Shown here piece after piece: positions 24,068 to 34,172 of a stretch of DNA of 40,980 bases. Numbering within the stretch: the first letter of the stretch is position 1; the number at the start of each line of letters is the position of its first letter. The translations under genes were made by a program, and so were the position numbers. Below the pieces are notes generated by a model. It did not search any database, was not told the DNA's origin, and was given only the letters and a program-made list of their open reading frames with translations. Source of the DNA: Streptosporangiaceae bacterium (GTDB taxonomy: Bacteria > Actinomycetota > Actinomycetes > Streptosporangiales > Streptosporangiaceae); NCBI GenBank assembly GCA_019239975.1, contig JAFAZE010000136.1, forward strand, positions 1-40,980, written 5' to 3'.

Positions 24068-24912
24068 GCGCCGTCTGGACGATCGCCTTGCTCACCGTCC
24101 GGGAGGCCGTCCGGCGCAGGCTCGTGGCCGCGTTCGCGCTCATCTCCGTGGTGCTCGTCACGCTGAGCGGCTGGGGCTTCTACCGGCTCAGCCACAACGT
24201 CGGGTTCACCTCGGGCGAGTCCCACGTGGCCATGCCCGAGGCGGTCATCCTGTTCATGTTCATGTTCAGCTTCGTGGTCGCGCTCAGCGCGTCGGCCATC
24301 GCCTCCCCGGCGATCTCCAGCGAGATCGATTCCGGCGTCCTGCAGACCGTGGCCGCCCGGCCCGTCCGGCGCGGTGAGGTGCTGTTCGGCAAGTGGCTGG
24401 GGCTGGCCGGACTGCTCGCCGCCTACACGGCTATCGTGTCCGGCCTGCAGGTCGCGGTCGTGTACTGGGCCAGCGGCTATGTCGCGCCTGATCCCGCTGC
24501 CGCGGCCGCGTTCGTGTTCGCCGAGGGGGTCGCCCTGCTGACCCTGGTGCTGCTGCTCAGCACCCGGCTCTCCGCGCTCGCCGCCGGCGTGATCGGCGTG
24601 GCCCTGTTCGGCGTCGCCTGGCTCGGCGGCGTCGTCGGGCTCCTGGGCGAGACCTTCAACGTCCACGCCTTGCGCACCGCGGGCCACGTGAGCCAGTACC
24701 TGCTGCCGACCGACGGGCTGTGGCACGCCGCCGTCTACTACCTCGAGCCGTCGTGGTTCATCACCCAGCAACTCGCCGAGACGCCCGGGGTGCGGGGCAA
24801 CCCGTTCATGTCCCTCTCGGCGCCGTCGTGGCCGTACCTGACCTGGGCGGCCATCTGGCTCGTGCTCGTCCTGGTGCTCGGCCTGACCAGCTTCGAGCGG
24901 CGTGAGCTGTAG
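24064..24912 (+). CDS. ABC-2 type transporter permease
   Basis: 282 residues, start ATG 24064 overlapping the ATPase stop by 4 bp (ATGA). Six hydrophobic helices with the NosY/ABC-2 layout: TIALLTVREAVRRRLVAAFALISVVLVTLSGWGF, then SFVVALSASAIASPAISSEIDSGVLQTVAARPVRRGEVLFGKWLG, the conserved 'EidsGvlqtvaarPvrR.evl.GKwlG' cytoplasmic segment of this family, and four further helices ending LVLVLVLGLTSFERREL. It forms the membrane part of the transporter with the upstream ATPase; the cargo is unknown. Followed by two strong hairpins before the convergent gene. Confidence 0.9.
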   Translation: MSAVWTIALLTVREAVRRRLVAAFALISVVLVTLSGWGFYRLSHNVGFTSGESHVAMPEAVILFMFMFSFVVALSASAIASPAISSEIDSGVLQTVAARPVRRGEVLFGKWLGLAGLLAAYTAIVSGLQVAVVYWASGYVAPDPAAAAAFVFAEGVALLTLVLLLSTRLSALAAGVIGVALFGVAWLGGVVGLLGETFNVHALRTAGHVSQYLLPTDGLWHAAVYYLEPSWFITQQLAETPGVRGNPFMSLSAPSWPYLTWAAIWLVLVLVLGLTSFERREL

Positions 24913-24934
24913 CCAGGCCTGGTGTTGTGCACGA

Positions 24935-24955
24935 TGGCCGCGGAGTTCGCGGCCA
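24935..24955. terminator. Hairpin downstream of the sigma/ABC operon
   Basis: TGGCCGCG/CGCGGCCA perfect 8-bp stem with a 5-nt loop, 22 bp after the permease stop; no T-tract. Confidence 0.65.
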
Positions 24956-24985
24956 GGGGTGGGCATCCGTCGGTACGGCTCATTC

Positions 24986-25024
24986 GCGGGCCGGGCGCGG
25001 GCTGTTTCGGGACGCCCGGCCCGC
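24986..25024. terminator. Bidirectional hairpin between convergent genes
   Basis: Perfect 12-bp stem GCGGGCCGGGCG/CGCCCGGCCCGC with a 15-nt loop, 11 bp past the end of the minus-strand enolase-superfamily gene. Tandem with the hairpin at 24935. Confidence 0.7.
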
Positions 25025-25035
25025 GCGAACGCTGG

Positions 25036-26169
25036 TCATGCCGACCTCCTGCGTGAGCCGTAAACGCGGTACTCCTCCAGATCCGCCCACTTCACCGCCA
25101 GGCCGAGGCCCGGCCGCGACGGGTCCGGGCGCAACGAGCCGCCCGACGGAGACAGCACCCCGTCGAAGGCCATGCCCTCGAGCCGGACGTGGTCGTGGAA
25201 GTACTCCAGGTGCCGCAGCCGCGGCACGCCGCAGAACGCGTGCGCGCTCACCGCGGGCGCGCAGTGTGCGGAAAGGTCGATCTGCTGCGCCTCGGTCAGC
25301 CCGCCGACCTGAAGCAGCCCGGTGATGCCGCCGCACCGGGTGACGTCGGCCTGCAGGCAGTCGACCGCGCCGAGCAGCGCGGTGAAGTCCGGCACCAGGA
25401 ACCCGTATTCCCCGGCCGCGACATCCAGCCCGGCCGGGCCCTGGTCGCGCACCAGCCGCAGTCCCTCGACGTCGAGCGAGCTGACCGGCTCCTCGAACCA
25501 GCGCACCCCCCATTCCTCGTGGAACCGGTTCGCCCAGTACACCGCCGCCTTCCGGCTCAGCGCCCCGTTGGCGTCGGTGAACAGCTCGGTGCCCTCCCCC
25601 GCCTCCTTCCGCACCGCCGACAGCCGCTGCGGGTCAGCGGAGGGATCGCGGGAAGTCTTGATCTTCATCCGCGGTATGGCCTCCGAGGCCCATCCCGAGA
25701 CCTGGGACACGAGCCGGGACAGCGGGTAGTTGGTGAACCCTCCGCTGCCGTAGACGGGCACATGGTCGCGGAACGCCGGGACCGCGCGGTACAGCGGCAG
25801 CCCGAGCAGCCGCGCCTTCAGGTCCCACAGCGCGATGTCCACCGCGGAGACCGCCATCGCGCCGATGCCGGGCTGGCCCGCGTTGCGGAGCTGGGCGAAC
25901 ATCGGCCGCCACGCGGCCGCCGGCGCCAGCGCGTCCATGCCGGTCACCACCGAGGCCAGCTTGGACGACACCAGCGTGGCCGCGGACACGTCGCCGTAGG
26001 TGTAGCCGATGCCGGTTTCGCCCGCGCCGTGCGCCTCGACCAGCACGATGGTCGTCGAAGACCACGTCAGCGTGCCGTCCTGCTCCTGGCCGTCCGGGCC
26101 GTCGGTAGGGACGTCGAAGGCGTGCACGGTCAGGCCCCCGACCGGGACTGAGTGCCGGGGAGTCACCAT
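25036..26169 (-). CDS. Enolase-superfamily enzyme (mandelate racemase/muconate lactonizing type)
   Basis: 377 residues from ATG 26169; the frame is open further upstream but that part is element A antisense. Mandelate-racemase-subgroup residues are all in place: K-x-K base (Lys169, Lys171 in MKIKTSRD), metal ligands Asp199 (LFTDANGA), Glu225/226 (WFEEPVSS) and Glu254 (AAGEYG), Asp275 (QADVTRCGG) and His302 (LSAHCAP) forming the His-Asp dyad. Such enzymes abstract the alpha-proton of a carboxylate, typically dehydrating sugar acids (gluconate, galactonate) or racemising. The exact substrate is unknown. katG lies upstream on the same strand with about 270 bp between, so it is probably a separate unit. 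Confidence 0.88.
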   Translation of the reverse strand: MVTPRHSVPVGGLTVHAFDVPTDGPDGQEQDGTLTWSSTTIVLVEAHGAGETGIGYTYGDVSAATLVSSKLASVVTGMDALAPAAAWRPMFAQLRNAGQPGIGAMAVSAVDIALWDLKARLLGLPLYRAVPAFRDHVPVYGSGGFTNYPLSRLVSQVSGWASEAIPRMKIKTSRDPSADPQRLSAVRKEAGEGTELFTDANGALSRKAAVYWANRFHEEWGVRWFEEPVSSLDVEGLRLVRDQGPAGLDVAAGEYGFLVPDFTALLGAVDCLQADVTRCGGITGLLQVGGLTEAQQIDLSAHCAPAVSAHAFCGVPRLRHLEYFHDHVRLEGMAFDGVLSPSGGSLRPDPSRPGLGLAVKWADLEEYRVYGSRRRSA

Positions 26170-26266
26170 GTCTTCACCGCCGGTCCGTCTCGTCGTTGTG
26201 GCTGCCGCACGACAGCCGCCTACCTCGCGCCACGACCGGCAAACCGCGATCCGCTCATCGCCGCGT

Positions 26267-26323
26267 GGCTGGCCGGTTTTGGGTGCGATCCGTGCTGTGA
26301 TGGCAGCGCGGATCGCACCCAAA
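26267..26323 (+). repeat. Dispersed palindromic element A, copy 3
   Basis: The most symmetric copy: TTTTGGGTGCGATCCG (26277-26292) pairs perfectly with CGGATCGCACCCAAAA (26309-26324), then GTGCTG/CAGCGC with one G-U and a TGATGG loop. It lies between the 3' end of katG and the start of the enolase-superfamily gene, both on the minus strand, while the element is in the same orientation as copies 1 and 2. Confidence 0.88.
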
Positions 26324-26435
26324 AACCCCCGGGCCGGCGGCGGGTCCCGGGCGCCAGGCGGGCCGCCCTGCCTGACAAGGGGTCCGGCCGGGGATGTCCA
26401 GGCCGGCCGGCGGCCGGCCTGGACAAGCGGTCAGG

Positions 26436-28673
<2,238 letters not shown>

Positions 28674-28741
28674 TTAGCTCGTGAGCTTGATACTTGTGAA
28701 CCAAGGTTGTGCTGCTGTTGCGCCGAGCCGCGTGGCTGCGG

Positions 28742-29188
28742 TCACCCGCCGGGCGAGACCGACGTTTCCGCGGCACACTCGGAACATAGGCCCCAGTAGA
28801 TGACCTCGGCTTCGTCGATCTCGTAGCCCGCGTCGTCGGCGGCCGTCAGGCACGGGGTGTAGCCGACCGCGCAGTCGACATCGGCGATCGCACCACACGA
28901 CCGGCACACGACGTGGTGGTGGTTGTCCCCCACCCGCGCCTCGTACCGCGCGACGGAGCCCATCGGCTGGATGCGCCGCACCAGACCCGCGTCAGTCAGC
29001 ACTCGCAGCACGTCGTAGGCAGCCTGGACGGACACCACCACGCCGAGATCCTCACGCACGGCACCGAGGATCGCCTCCGTGTCGGCGTGCGGATGATTGT
29101 GCACGGCGGTCAGCACCGCCACCCGAGAGCCGGTCACACGCAGCGAAGCCGCGCGCAACATGCGCTCGAAGTCCGAAATCGTCGGCAC
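28742..29188 (-). CDS. furA: FurA-type ferric uptake/peroxide regulator
   Basis: 148 residues, GTG at 29188. N-terminal winged helix: LRAASLRVTGSRVAVLTAVHNHPHADTEAIL and YDVLRVLTDAGLVRRI. Metal sites: HHH 90-92 (DNHHHVVCRSCG), C95-x2-C98, and C135-x2-C138 (YWGLCSECAAE), which form regulatory Fe/Mn and structural zinc sites. In mycobacteria and Streptomyces FurA represses its own gene and katG and lets go when oxidised. An inverted repeat at 29207-29222 just upstream is a likely operator. Few alternatives: the katG neighbour makes FurA (PerR-like function) much more likely than the iron-homeostasis or zinc paralogues. Confidence 0.94.
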   Translation of the reverse strand: MPTISDFERMLRAASLRVTGSRVAVLTAVHNHPHADTEAILGAVREDLGVVVSVQAAYDVLRVLTDAGLVRRIQPMGSVARYEARVGDNHHHVVCRSCGAIADVDCAVGYTPCLTAADDAGYEIDEAEVIYWGLCSECAAETSVSPGG

Positions 29189-29206
29189 GCTCTCTAGTGT
29201 GGCTCA

Positions 29207-29222
29207 GATTCTGGAGTGAATC
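29207..29222 (-). promoter_or_regulatory. Candidate FurA operator
   Basis: GATTC-N6-GAATC inverted repeat in a locally AT-rich stretch centred about 26 bp upstream of the furA start. Position and symmetry fit autoregulatory Fur-family sites upstream of actinobacterial furA genes. Confidence 0.5.
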
Positions 29223-29234
29223 AAGATCAAGCGC

Positions 29235-29285
29235 CGGCCGGGGTCCCGGGAGGCGACGTTCACCATCGCCCCGGGAACCCGGCCG
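29235..29285. terminator. Long hairpin between GH3 gene and furA
   Basis: CGGCCGGG-x-TCCCGGG-GCGA arms pair over about 20 bp (29235-29256 with 29266-29285) with small bulges and a 9-nt loop. It lies 135 bp beyond the GH3 stop and 47 bp upstream of the furA start, so it may end the GH3-side transcription or insulate furA. Confidence 0.6.
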
Positions 29286-29287
29286 GG

Positions 29288-29313
29288 CTGAACGGAAACC
29301 ACGCCCCGTTCAG
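29288..29313 (-). terminator. Second hairpin downstream of the GH3 gene
   Basis: Perfect 8-bp stem CTGAACGG/CCGTTCAG with a 10-nt loop, in tandem with the longer hairpin at 29235. The AT-rich TAAAATTCTG is on its upstream side relative to the minus strand. Confidence 0.5.
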
Positions 29314-29418
29314 TAAAATTCTGAGCCGGAAACCGAAGTCAGGCCGGAAGCCGGGGACGCCACGTCAGCCGGCGCGGCGCCGATCCCGGTGACCGTGACG
29401 CCGGGCGGCCCGCGGCTC

Positions 29419-31566
29419 TCAGGGTGCCGCGCGCACGGTGACGGTGGCGTGCAGCGGGAGGTTCGCGGACGAGTCGCCCAGCGAGATCGTGTACTGCCCG
29501 GCTGCGGTCGTCCAGCGCTGCGCGGTGCTGTCCCAGATCTGGAACGTATGCGGATCGAGCGCGATCATGACGGGCTTCGTCTCCCCGGGGCGCAGCGTGA
29601 CCCTCGCGAAGCCGCGGAGCTGCTCGGGCGGCTCGCCGGCGGCCGCCGGATCGGCCACATAGACCTGCGCGACCTCGGCGCCCGCGCGCGTCCCGGTGTT
29701 CGTGACGTCCGCCGTGACGATCACGTGCCGGCCGCGGCCCGACACCGCCAGGCGGCTCACCGAGAACGTGGTGTACGACAGGCCGTACCCGAACGGGAAG
29801 AGCGGGGTGAGGTTCTGGGACTCATACCACCTGTAGCCGACATCGAGTCCCTCGGAGTAGACGGCCGTGCCGTTGACTCCCGGCCACTGCTGCGGCGTGG
29901 ACGCGGGCACCTGGCTGTCGCTGACCGGGAACGTGACCGGGAGCTTGCCCGACGGGTTGACGTCGCCGAACAGCACCGCCGCGACCGCGTTCCCGTCCTC
30001 CTCGCCCGGGTACCAGGCTTCGGCGATCGCGGGTACCTGGCTCGCCCACGGCATCAGGACGGGACCGCCGCTCTTGACCACAACGATCGTGTGCGGGTTG
30101 GCGGCGGCGACCGCCTCGACAAGCTGATCCTGGTCACCGGGCAGCGCGAGGGTGCCGCGGTCGCGTCCCTCGGTCTCACTGTCGCCGACCATGACGATCG
30201 CCACGTCGCTGGTCTTCGCCAGCGCCGCCGCGGCCGCGGGGTCGCTGCCATCGTTGTAGGACACGGTCGTCTGCGGGCCCACGCGGTTCTGGATTCCCGC
30301 GACCGGGCTGACGGTGTAGAGGGGGTCCACGTGCGAGCTTCCGCCGCCGCCCGTCTTGGCGGCCCCGGCGTACGGGCCGATCACCGCGATCGAGCGCAGC
30401 GCCGCGGCGTTCAGCGGGAGCTGGCTCCCGTCGTTCTTGAGCAGCACGGTGCCTTCCCCGGCGGCGGCGCGGGCGAAGGCTCCGTCGGGGGCGGCCGGGA
30501 TGGGCGAGGTGGTGAGCGGGCGGTCGAACAGGCCGAACCGGATCATCACGGTGAACCGGCGGATCAGCAGCTTGTTGACGGTGGCGATGGGGACCTGACC
30601 GTCCTGCACGGCCTGCTGCATCGCGCCGGCGTAGTACACGCCGGCCGGCATCTCCAGGTCCATTCCCGCCTGCGCCGAGCCGGCCGTGCTGTGCGCCGCG
30701 CCGAAGTCCGACTGGACGAACCCCTTGTAGCCCCACTGGCCGCGCAGCACCGTAGCGAGCAGGTAGTCGTTCTCACAGTTGTAGGTGCCGTTGACCTTCG
30801 GATACGCGCACATCACCGCGCCCGGCCGGGCCTTGGCGATGATCGCCTCGAACTGGCTGAGGTAGATCTCGTGCAGCGTGCGGTCGCCGATGATCTCGTT
30901 GACCGTGAACCGGTTGGTTTCCTGGTTGTTCGCGTCGTAGTGCTTGACCTCGGCGATGATCCGCCGGCTCTGGATGCCCTCGATGTCGGCCGCGCCGATC
31001 TGCCCGGACAGGTAGGGGTCCTCGCCGTACCCCTCGAACGTGCGCCCGTTCTCCGGCACCCGCGCGATGTTCACGTCGGGCCCCTCGACCAGGCTGTTGG
31101 CCAGGTCGCGGGCCTCGCTGCCGGTGATCACGCCGTACTCGCGGGCCAGCCGGGTGTCGAACGAAGCGGCCAGGCTGATCGGGGCGGGCAGCGCGGTGGC
31201 GGGCTGCTGCTGCGGATCGTCGCCCGGGCCGACGCCCGCCGGGCCGTTCGTGATGACCAGCGGCGGGATGCGGAGCCTGGGAATGCCGGGAACGTAGCGC
31301 CTGTGCTGTGCGTCCTGGATTCCGTGCAGTTCGGTGATCTTCTCGGCCAGCGTCATGTGCGCGACGAGTTCCTCGGCGCGGCGCTCCGGGCTCTGTGCCC
31401 GGTTCATCCAGGGCCGCGCGGCCGCCGGCCCGGCCTCCGCGGACCGCGCCTGCCGGGCTCCCGCGTGCCCCGCCCCGGCCAGGGCGGGCGTGAGCGCCAG
31501 GGCCGGCGTGAGTACCAGGGCCGGCGCCATGCCGGCCGCCACCAGGAGTCTGCCGCAGCGTGTCAT
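29419..31566 (-). CDS. Secreted glycoside hydrolase family 3 beta-glucosidase
   Basis: 715 residues. ATG 31566 gives a signal peptide (MTRCGRLLVAAGMAPALVLTPALALTPALA) and is preferred to an in-frame start 51 bp upstream. GH3 N-domain: RAEELVAHMTLAEKI, KHYDANNQE (208-216), VMCAYPKVNG, and the nucleophile Asp287 in GFVQSDFGA (usually SDW, here SDF). C-domain: GTVLLKNDGSQLPL, IAVIGPYA, ALPGDQDQLVEAVAAANPHTIVVVKSGGPV, then a fibronectin-III-like module (ISLGDSS end). It removes terminal glucose or similar residues from oligosaccharides outside the cell. A consensus promoter lies 43 bp upstream. It pairs logically with the CE1-CBM2 esterase of this window in plant polymer use (inference). Confidence 0.93.
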   Translation of the reverse strand: MTRCGRLLVAAGMAPALVLTPALALTPALAGAGHAGARQARSAEAGPAAARPWMNRAQSPERRAEELVAHMTLAEKITELHGIQDAQHRRYVPGIPRLRIPPLVITNGPAGVGPGDDPQQQPATALPAPISLAASFDTRLAREYGVITGSEARDLANSLVEGPDVNIARVPENGRTFEGYGEDPYLSGQIGAADIEGIQSRRIIAEVKHYDANNQETNRFTVNEIIGDRTLHEIYLSQFEAIIAKARPGAVMCAYPKVNGTYNCENDYLLATVLRGQWGYKGFVQSDFGAAHSTAGSAQAGMDLEMPAGVYYAGAMQQAVQDGQVPIATVNKLLIRRFTVMIRFGLFDRPLTTSPIPAAPDGAFARAAAGEGTVLLKNDGSQLPLNAAALRSIAVIGPYAGAAKTGGGGSSHVDPLYTVSPVAGIQNRVGPQTTVSYNDGSDPAAAAALAKTSDVAIVMVGDSETEGRDRGTLALPGDQDQLVEAVAAANPHTIVVVKSGGPVLMPWASQVPAIAEAWYPGEEDGNAVAAVLFGDVNPSGKLPVTFPVSDSQVPASTPQQWPGVNGTAVYSEGLDVGYRWYESQNLTPLFPFGYGLSYTTFSVSRLAVSGRGRHVIVTADVTNTGTRAGAEVAQVYVADPAAAGEPPEQLRGFARVTLRPGETKPVMIALDPHTFQIWDSTAQRWTTAAGQYTISLGDSSANLPLHATVTVRAAP

Positions 31567-31608
31567 CCTGCCTGTCCTCCCGAACGAGCTCACTCCGCTC
31601 CGCCCCGG

Positions 31609-31637
31609 ATACAACACAATTCAACGGGTTCTGTCAA
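31609..31637 (-). promoter_or_regulatory. Sigma-A-type promoter of the GH3 gene
   Basis: On the minus strand TTGACA (31637-31632), exactly 17 bp, then TTGTAT (31614-31609), 43 bp before the ATG. A near-consensus housekeeping promoter. The spacer contains the near-symmetric GTTGAATTGTGTTG, a possible repressor site. Confidence 0.7.
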
Positions 31638-31942
31638 GACGTGAAGGACCCTCGCCGGCTGATCCCCGCCCGAGGGCGGCCTGCGGCGGTCCTTCGGCCT
31701 GCCGGCCGTCCCCCGGGGGCCGGACCGGGCCTTGAGCGGTTATCCGCGTGCTCCCGGGTAGGACACTCCCGTCCAGGACAGACCGTTGTGCCGGTTCCGC
31801 CCGTTGTTCGGGTTTCGTCGGCCATGGGCACGGCGAGGACGGAGCGAGGGATGAAGACAGGTCCGCCCGCGGGTGACATCGGAGAACTCGCCGCCCGCCC
31901 GGACACCGCCGCCTCCAGCCGTGGCGGCTGGCCGGCGATGGC
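31638..31942. other. Intergenic region without a gene
   Basis: Divergent promoter space between the GH3 gene (minus) and the YqjF-like gene (plus). Reading frames in this stretch are Pro/Arg/Gly-rich shadows without ribosome binding sites. No repeat or RNA recognised. Confidence 0.5.
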
Positions 31943-32692
31943 GTGAAGGTGCGGGTCAGCGATCCGCCGCCGCGTGTGGCGCGGCCGGTGATGTACCACC
32001 ACTGGAACTCGATCACGTTCCTGCACTGGCGTTACCCGCCCGCGGCCGTACAGCGGCTGCTGCCACCCGGGCTTACCGCCGAGACGTTCGGCGGGGCGGC
32101 CTGGGTCGGGCTGACCCCGTTCCTGATGGAGCGGGTGCGGCCGCCGGCGCTGCCGGCGTTGCCGTGGCTGTCGAGGTTCGGGGAGATCAACGTCCGGACG
32201 TATGCGCGCGACGGCCACGGCCGCCGGGGGATCTGGTTCCTCTCGCTGGACGCGGCGCGCCTGCCAGCCGTTGCCGCCGCCCGGGCCGGCTACCGGCTGC
32301 CCTACTTCTGGTCCGGCATCGACGTGCGGGTGGCCGGTGACCGGATCGGTTACCGCTGCCGCCGCCGGTGGCCGGCCGGAGGTGCCCGATGTGATGCCGA
32401 GGTGAAGCTGGGGCCTCCGCTGGCTGAGGCCGATGGCGACGAACTCGCCGGCTTCCTGACCGCTCGCTACCGGCTGTTCACGGTGATCGCGGGCAGACTG
32501 GCGGCCGCCGAGGCGGAACATCCGCCGTGGCCGCTGCGTCACGCGGAAGCGATCCGCCTGGACCAGGATCTGCTACAGCGCGCGGGACTGCCGGCGCCGG
32601 CCGGCGAGCCGCTGACGCACGCCTCACCGGGAGTGCCGGTACGGATTGGGATGTGGCACTGGGTGACCGGCGCCCCGGGCCTGCGGGCTTGA
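31943..32692 (+). CDS. YqjF/DUF2071 family protein
   Basis: 249 residues, start GTG at 31943. Family landmarks: N-terminal MYHHWNSITFLHWRYPPAAVQRLLPPGLTAETFGGAAWVGLTPFLMERVRPP, central FGEINVRTYARDGHGRRGIWFLSLDAARL, and C-terminal WPLRHAEAIRLDQDLLQRAGLP. DUF2071 proteins resemble acetoacetate-decarboxylase-like folds; their function in actinobacteria is not established. No signal peptide. It appears monocistronic, with dispersed element B about 120 bp downstream. Confidence 0.87.
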   Translation: MKVRVSDPPPRVARPVMYHHWNSITFLHWRYPPAAVQRLLPPGLTAETFGGAAWVGLTPFLMERVRPPALPALPWLSRFGEINVRTYARDGHGRRGIWFLSLDAARLPAVAAARAGYRLPYFWSGIDVRVAGDRIGYRCRRRWPAGGARCDAEVKLGPPLAEADGDELAGFLTARYRLFTVIAGRLAAAEAEHPPWPLRHAEAIRLDQDLLQRAGLPAPAGEPLTHASPGVPVRIGMWHWVTGAPGLRA

Positions 32693-32810
32693 AAGAGCAG
32701 GAACCCGGCGGCGGTGGTCACCAGGGATGCCCACAGCAGCGGACGGTCCGGCCGGCTCGGCGGGTGAGCCGGTAACGGCCTGCGGCGACCCCTTGCGTCA
32801 CATCAGCACC

Positions 32811-32890
32811 ACGTGCCATGATCGCGGAAACGCAGGTGTCGTATTTGACCCGCCGTTTCCACGATCATGACGACTGCCCGTTTTGTCCGG
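32811..32890 (-). repeat. Dispersed palindromic element B, copy 2
   Basis: The minus strand matches 19866-19945. Here the hairpin arms are stronger: CATGATCGCGGAAACG (32817-32832) pairs with CGTTTCCACGATCATG (32854-32869) at 15 of 16 positions with a 21-nt loop. The adjoining AAAACGGGC block (about 32880-32888, minus strand) is also conserved in copy 1, so the conserved unit is larger than the hairpin. Confidence 0.78.
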
Positions 32891-33089
32891 CTCTGGATGC
32901 TGGGCGGCGCGCCTGGATATGCGGACGGTCCCCGGAATACGGCGAACCGGGGCATTCCCGGCCACACTGGCGCGGCGCATCCCCAGTGGTCGCGGGACCA
33001 CGCCACATCCGGCTGTGACCATACCGAGAAACGAGCAGAGCCCGATTCCCGCGAACGACTTCATCTGGTTGTGCTGATATGTGATTCTT

Positions 33090-33108
33090 CCCCGGCCGGT
33101 GGCCGGGG
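33090..33108. other. GC-rich hairpin
   Basis: CCCCGGCC/GGCCGGGG perfect 8-bp stem with a 3-nt loop, 48 bp upstream of a small gene. It could be a terminator for upstream transcription or an operator; nothing decides between them. Confidence 0.45.
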
Positions 33109-33155
33109 CGCCTCATCGCGTTATATCGTGGATGTGAGCCGAGGAGGTGACGGGG

Positions 33156-33374
33156 ATGGCGGACATCGCGGCGCTGCTGTCCGGCAGCGACCCGGACGAG
33201 CCGGGCAGGCTGTTCGCAACGGAGGGTGTGCACGCCGGCGGGCATGCCGCCCAGGCCAGGGAATGGTGCCAGACTCCGCCCGATCATGCCGCGCTGAAGT
33301 GGCTGGCCGTGACGCTGGCCACTAGGCGCAGGCCGCGCAAGACGGTCATCGGCGCGGGGCGCGACAGGAACTGA
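33156..33374 (+). CDS. Small hypothetical protein, 72 residues
   Basis: ATG 33156, 9 bp after a strong GAGGAGG; a GTG at 33147 is too close to that site. The product begins MADIAALLSGSDPDEPGRLFATEGVHAGGHAAQAREW and ends Arg/Lys-rich (RRRPRKTVIGAGRDRN). No membrane segment or cysteine pair. The ribosome binding site is the main support; the family is not recognised. It lies directly upstream of a toxin-antitoxin cluster but does not look like an antitoxin. Confidence 0.5.
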   Translation: MADIAALLSGSDPDEPGRLFATEGVHAGGHAAQAREWCQTPPDHAALKWLAVTLATRRRPRKTVIGAGRDRN

Positions 33375-33458
33375 CCAGGCACGGGATCCGGGTACCGACA
33401 CCACAAGCCTGCGCATCATGATGTTCTAAGCCGAGCATCTCGATGTTACCCTCTGAGT

Positions 33459-33689
33459 ATGCGCACCACCCTCACCTTGGACGACGATGTCGCCGCCGCC
33501 GTCCAGCGACTCCGCGAGGAGCGGCACATCGGCCTGAGCGAGGCGGTCAACGAGCTGATCCGGGCCGGGCTCGCCGCTCCGGCCCGGCGCAGGACCTTCC
33601 GGCAACGGACGGCGAACCTCGGCCTCCGGGTCGACGTCAGCAGCGTGGCCGGCGCGCTGGAGCGACTTGACGGACCCGAGGTCAGGTAG
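33459..33689 (+). CDS. Ribbon-helix-helix antitoxin (VapB-type)
   Basis: 76 residues, ATG 33459. N-terminal RHH/CopG fold MRTTLTLDDDVAAAVQRLREERHIGLSEAVNELIRAGL: one beta strand and two helices, forming DNA-binding dimers. The C-terminal half is a disordered toxin-binding tail (RRTFRQRTANLGLRVDVSSVAGALERLDG). Its stop TAG shares its last base with the toxin GTG, so translation is coupled. It neutralises the next gene product and represses the pair. No strong ribosome binding site, so it may be leaderless. Confidence 0.88.
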   Translation: MRTTLTLDDDVAAAVQRLREERHIGLSEAVNELIRAGLAAPARRRTFRQRTANLGLRVDVSSVAGALERLDGPEVR

Positions 33690-34132
33690 TGCTTGTTGAC
33701 GCGAACATCCTGCTCTACGCGGTCGACGAGACAAGCCCATTCCACCGGCAAGCCAGCGACTGGCTGACCGGCCAGCTCAACGGCGCGAGGCGGGTAGGCT
33801 TCCCGTGGCAATCGCTGATCGCGTTCGTCCGGATCAGCACCCACGAAGGAGCCTCTGCGAACCCCCTGACCCCCGAGCAGGCCACAGGCTTCGTCGCGGA
33901 CTGGCTGGAACCCGAGGTGTCCTGGATACCGCGTGAGGGACCCGGTCATTCGCGCATTCTGACCGACCTGATCACCAGGTATCAGCTACGAGGCAACATC
34001 GTCAGCGATGCACATCTGGCAGCCCTCGCTATCGAGCACGGGCTGGAAGTTTGCTCTAACGACACTGACTTCGCACGGTTCAGCGAGGTCCGCTGGACCA
34101 ATCCGGTGGCTCCACGCTTATGGCGGGGCTGA
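33689..34132 (+). CDS. PIN-domain toxin (VapC-type)
   Basis: 147 residues, GTG 33689. Acidic PIN residues: MLVDANILLYAVDE (Asp4), a Glu near the middle, NIVSDAHLAALAIEHG (Asp) and EVCSNDTDFARF (Asp pair). The LLYA(V)D...H...W start and the 'nivsDahLAAlaiehG' block are typical of the VapC group with RHH antitoxins. It is a metal-dependent RNase, probably against tRNA. A rare TTA leucine codon occurs near the end. Complete and apparently functional with its antitoxin. Confidence 0.9.
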   Translation: MLVDANILLYAVDETSPFHRQASDWLTGQLNGARRVGFPWQSLIAFVRISTHEGASANPLTPEQATGFVADWLEPEVSWIPREGPGHSRILTDLITRYQLRGNIVSDAHLAALAIEHGLEVCSNDTDFARFSEVRWTNPVAPRLWRG

Positions 34133-34172
34133 ACGGCGCATTCTCTGGCAAGCTATCGGTGCGGTCGCTGGG

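Noticed and set aside
29389..31644. 751-codon plus-strand frame over the GH3 gene
   Set aside because: Antisense shadow with Arg/Gly/Val-rich composition; GH3 motifs are on the minus strand.
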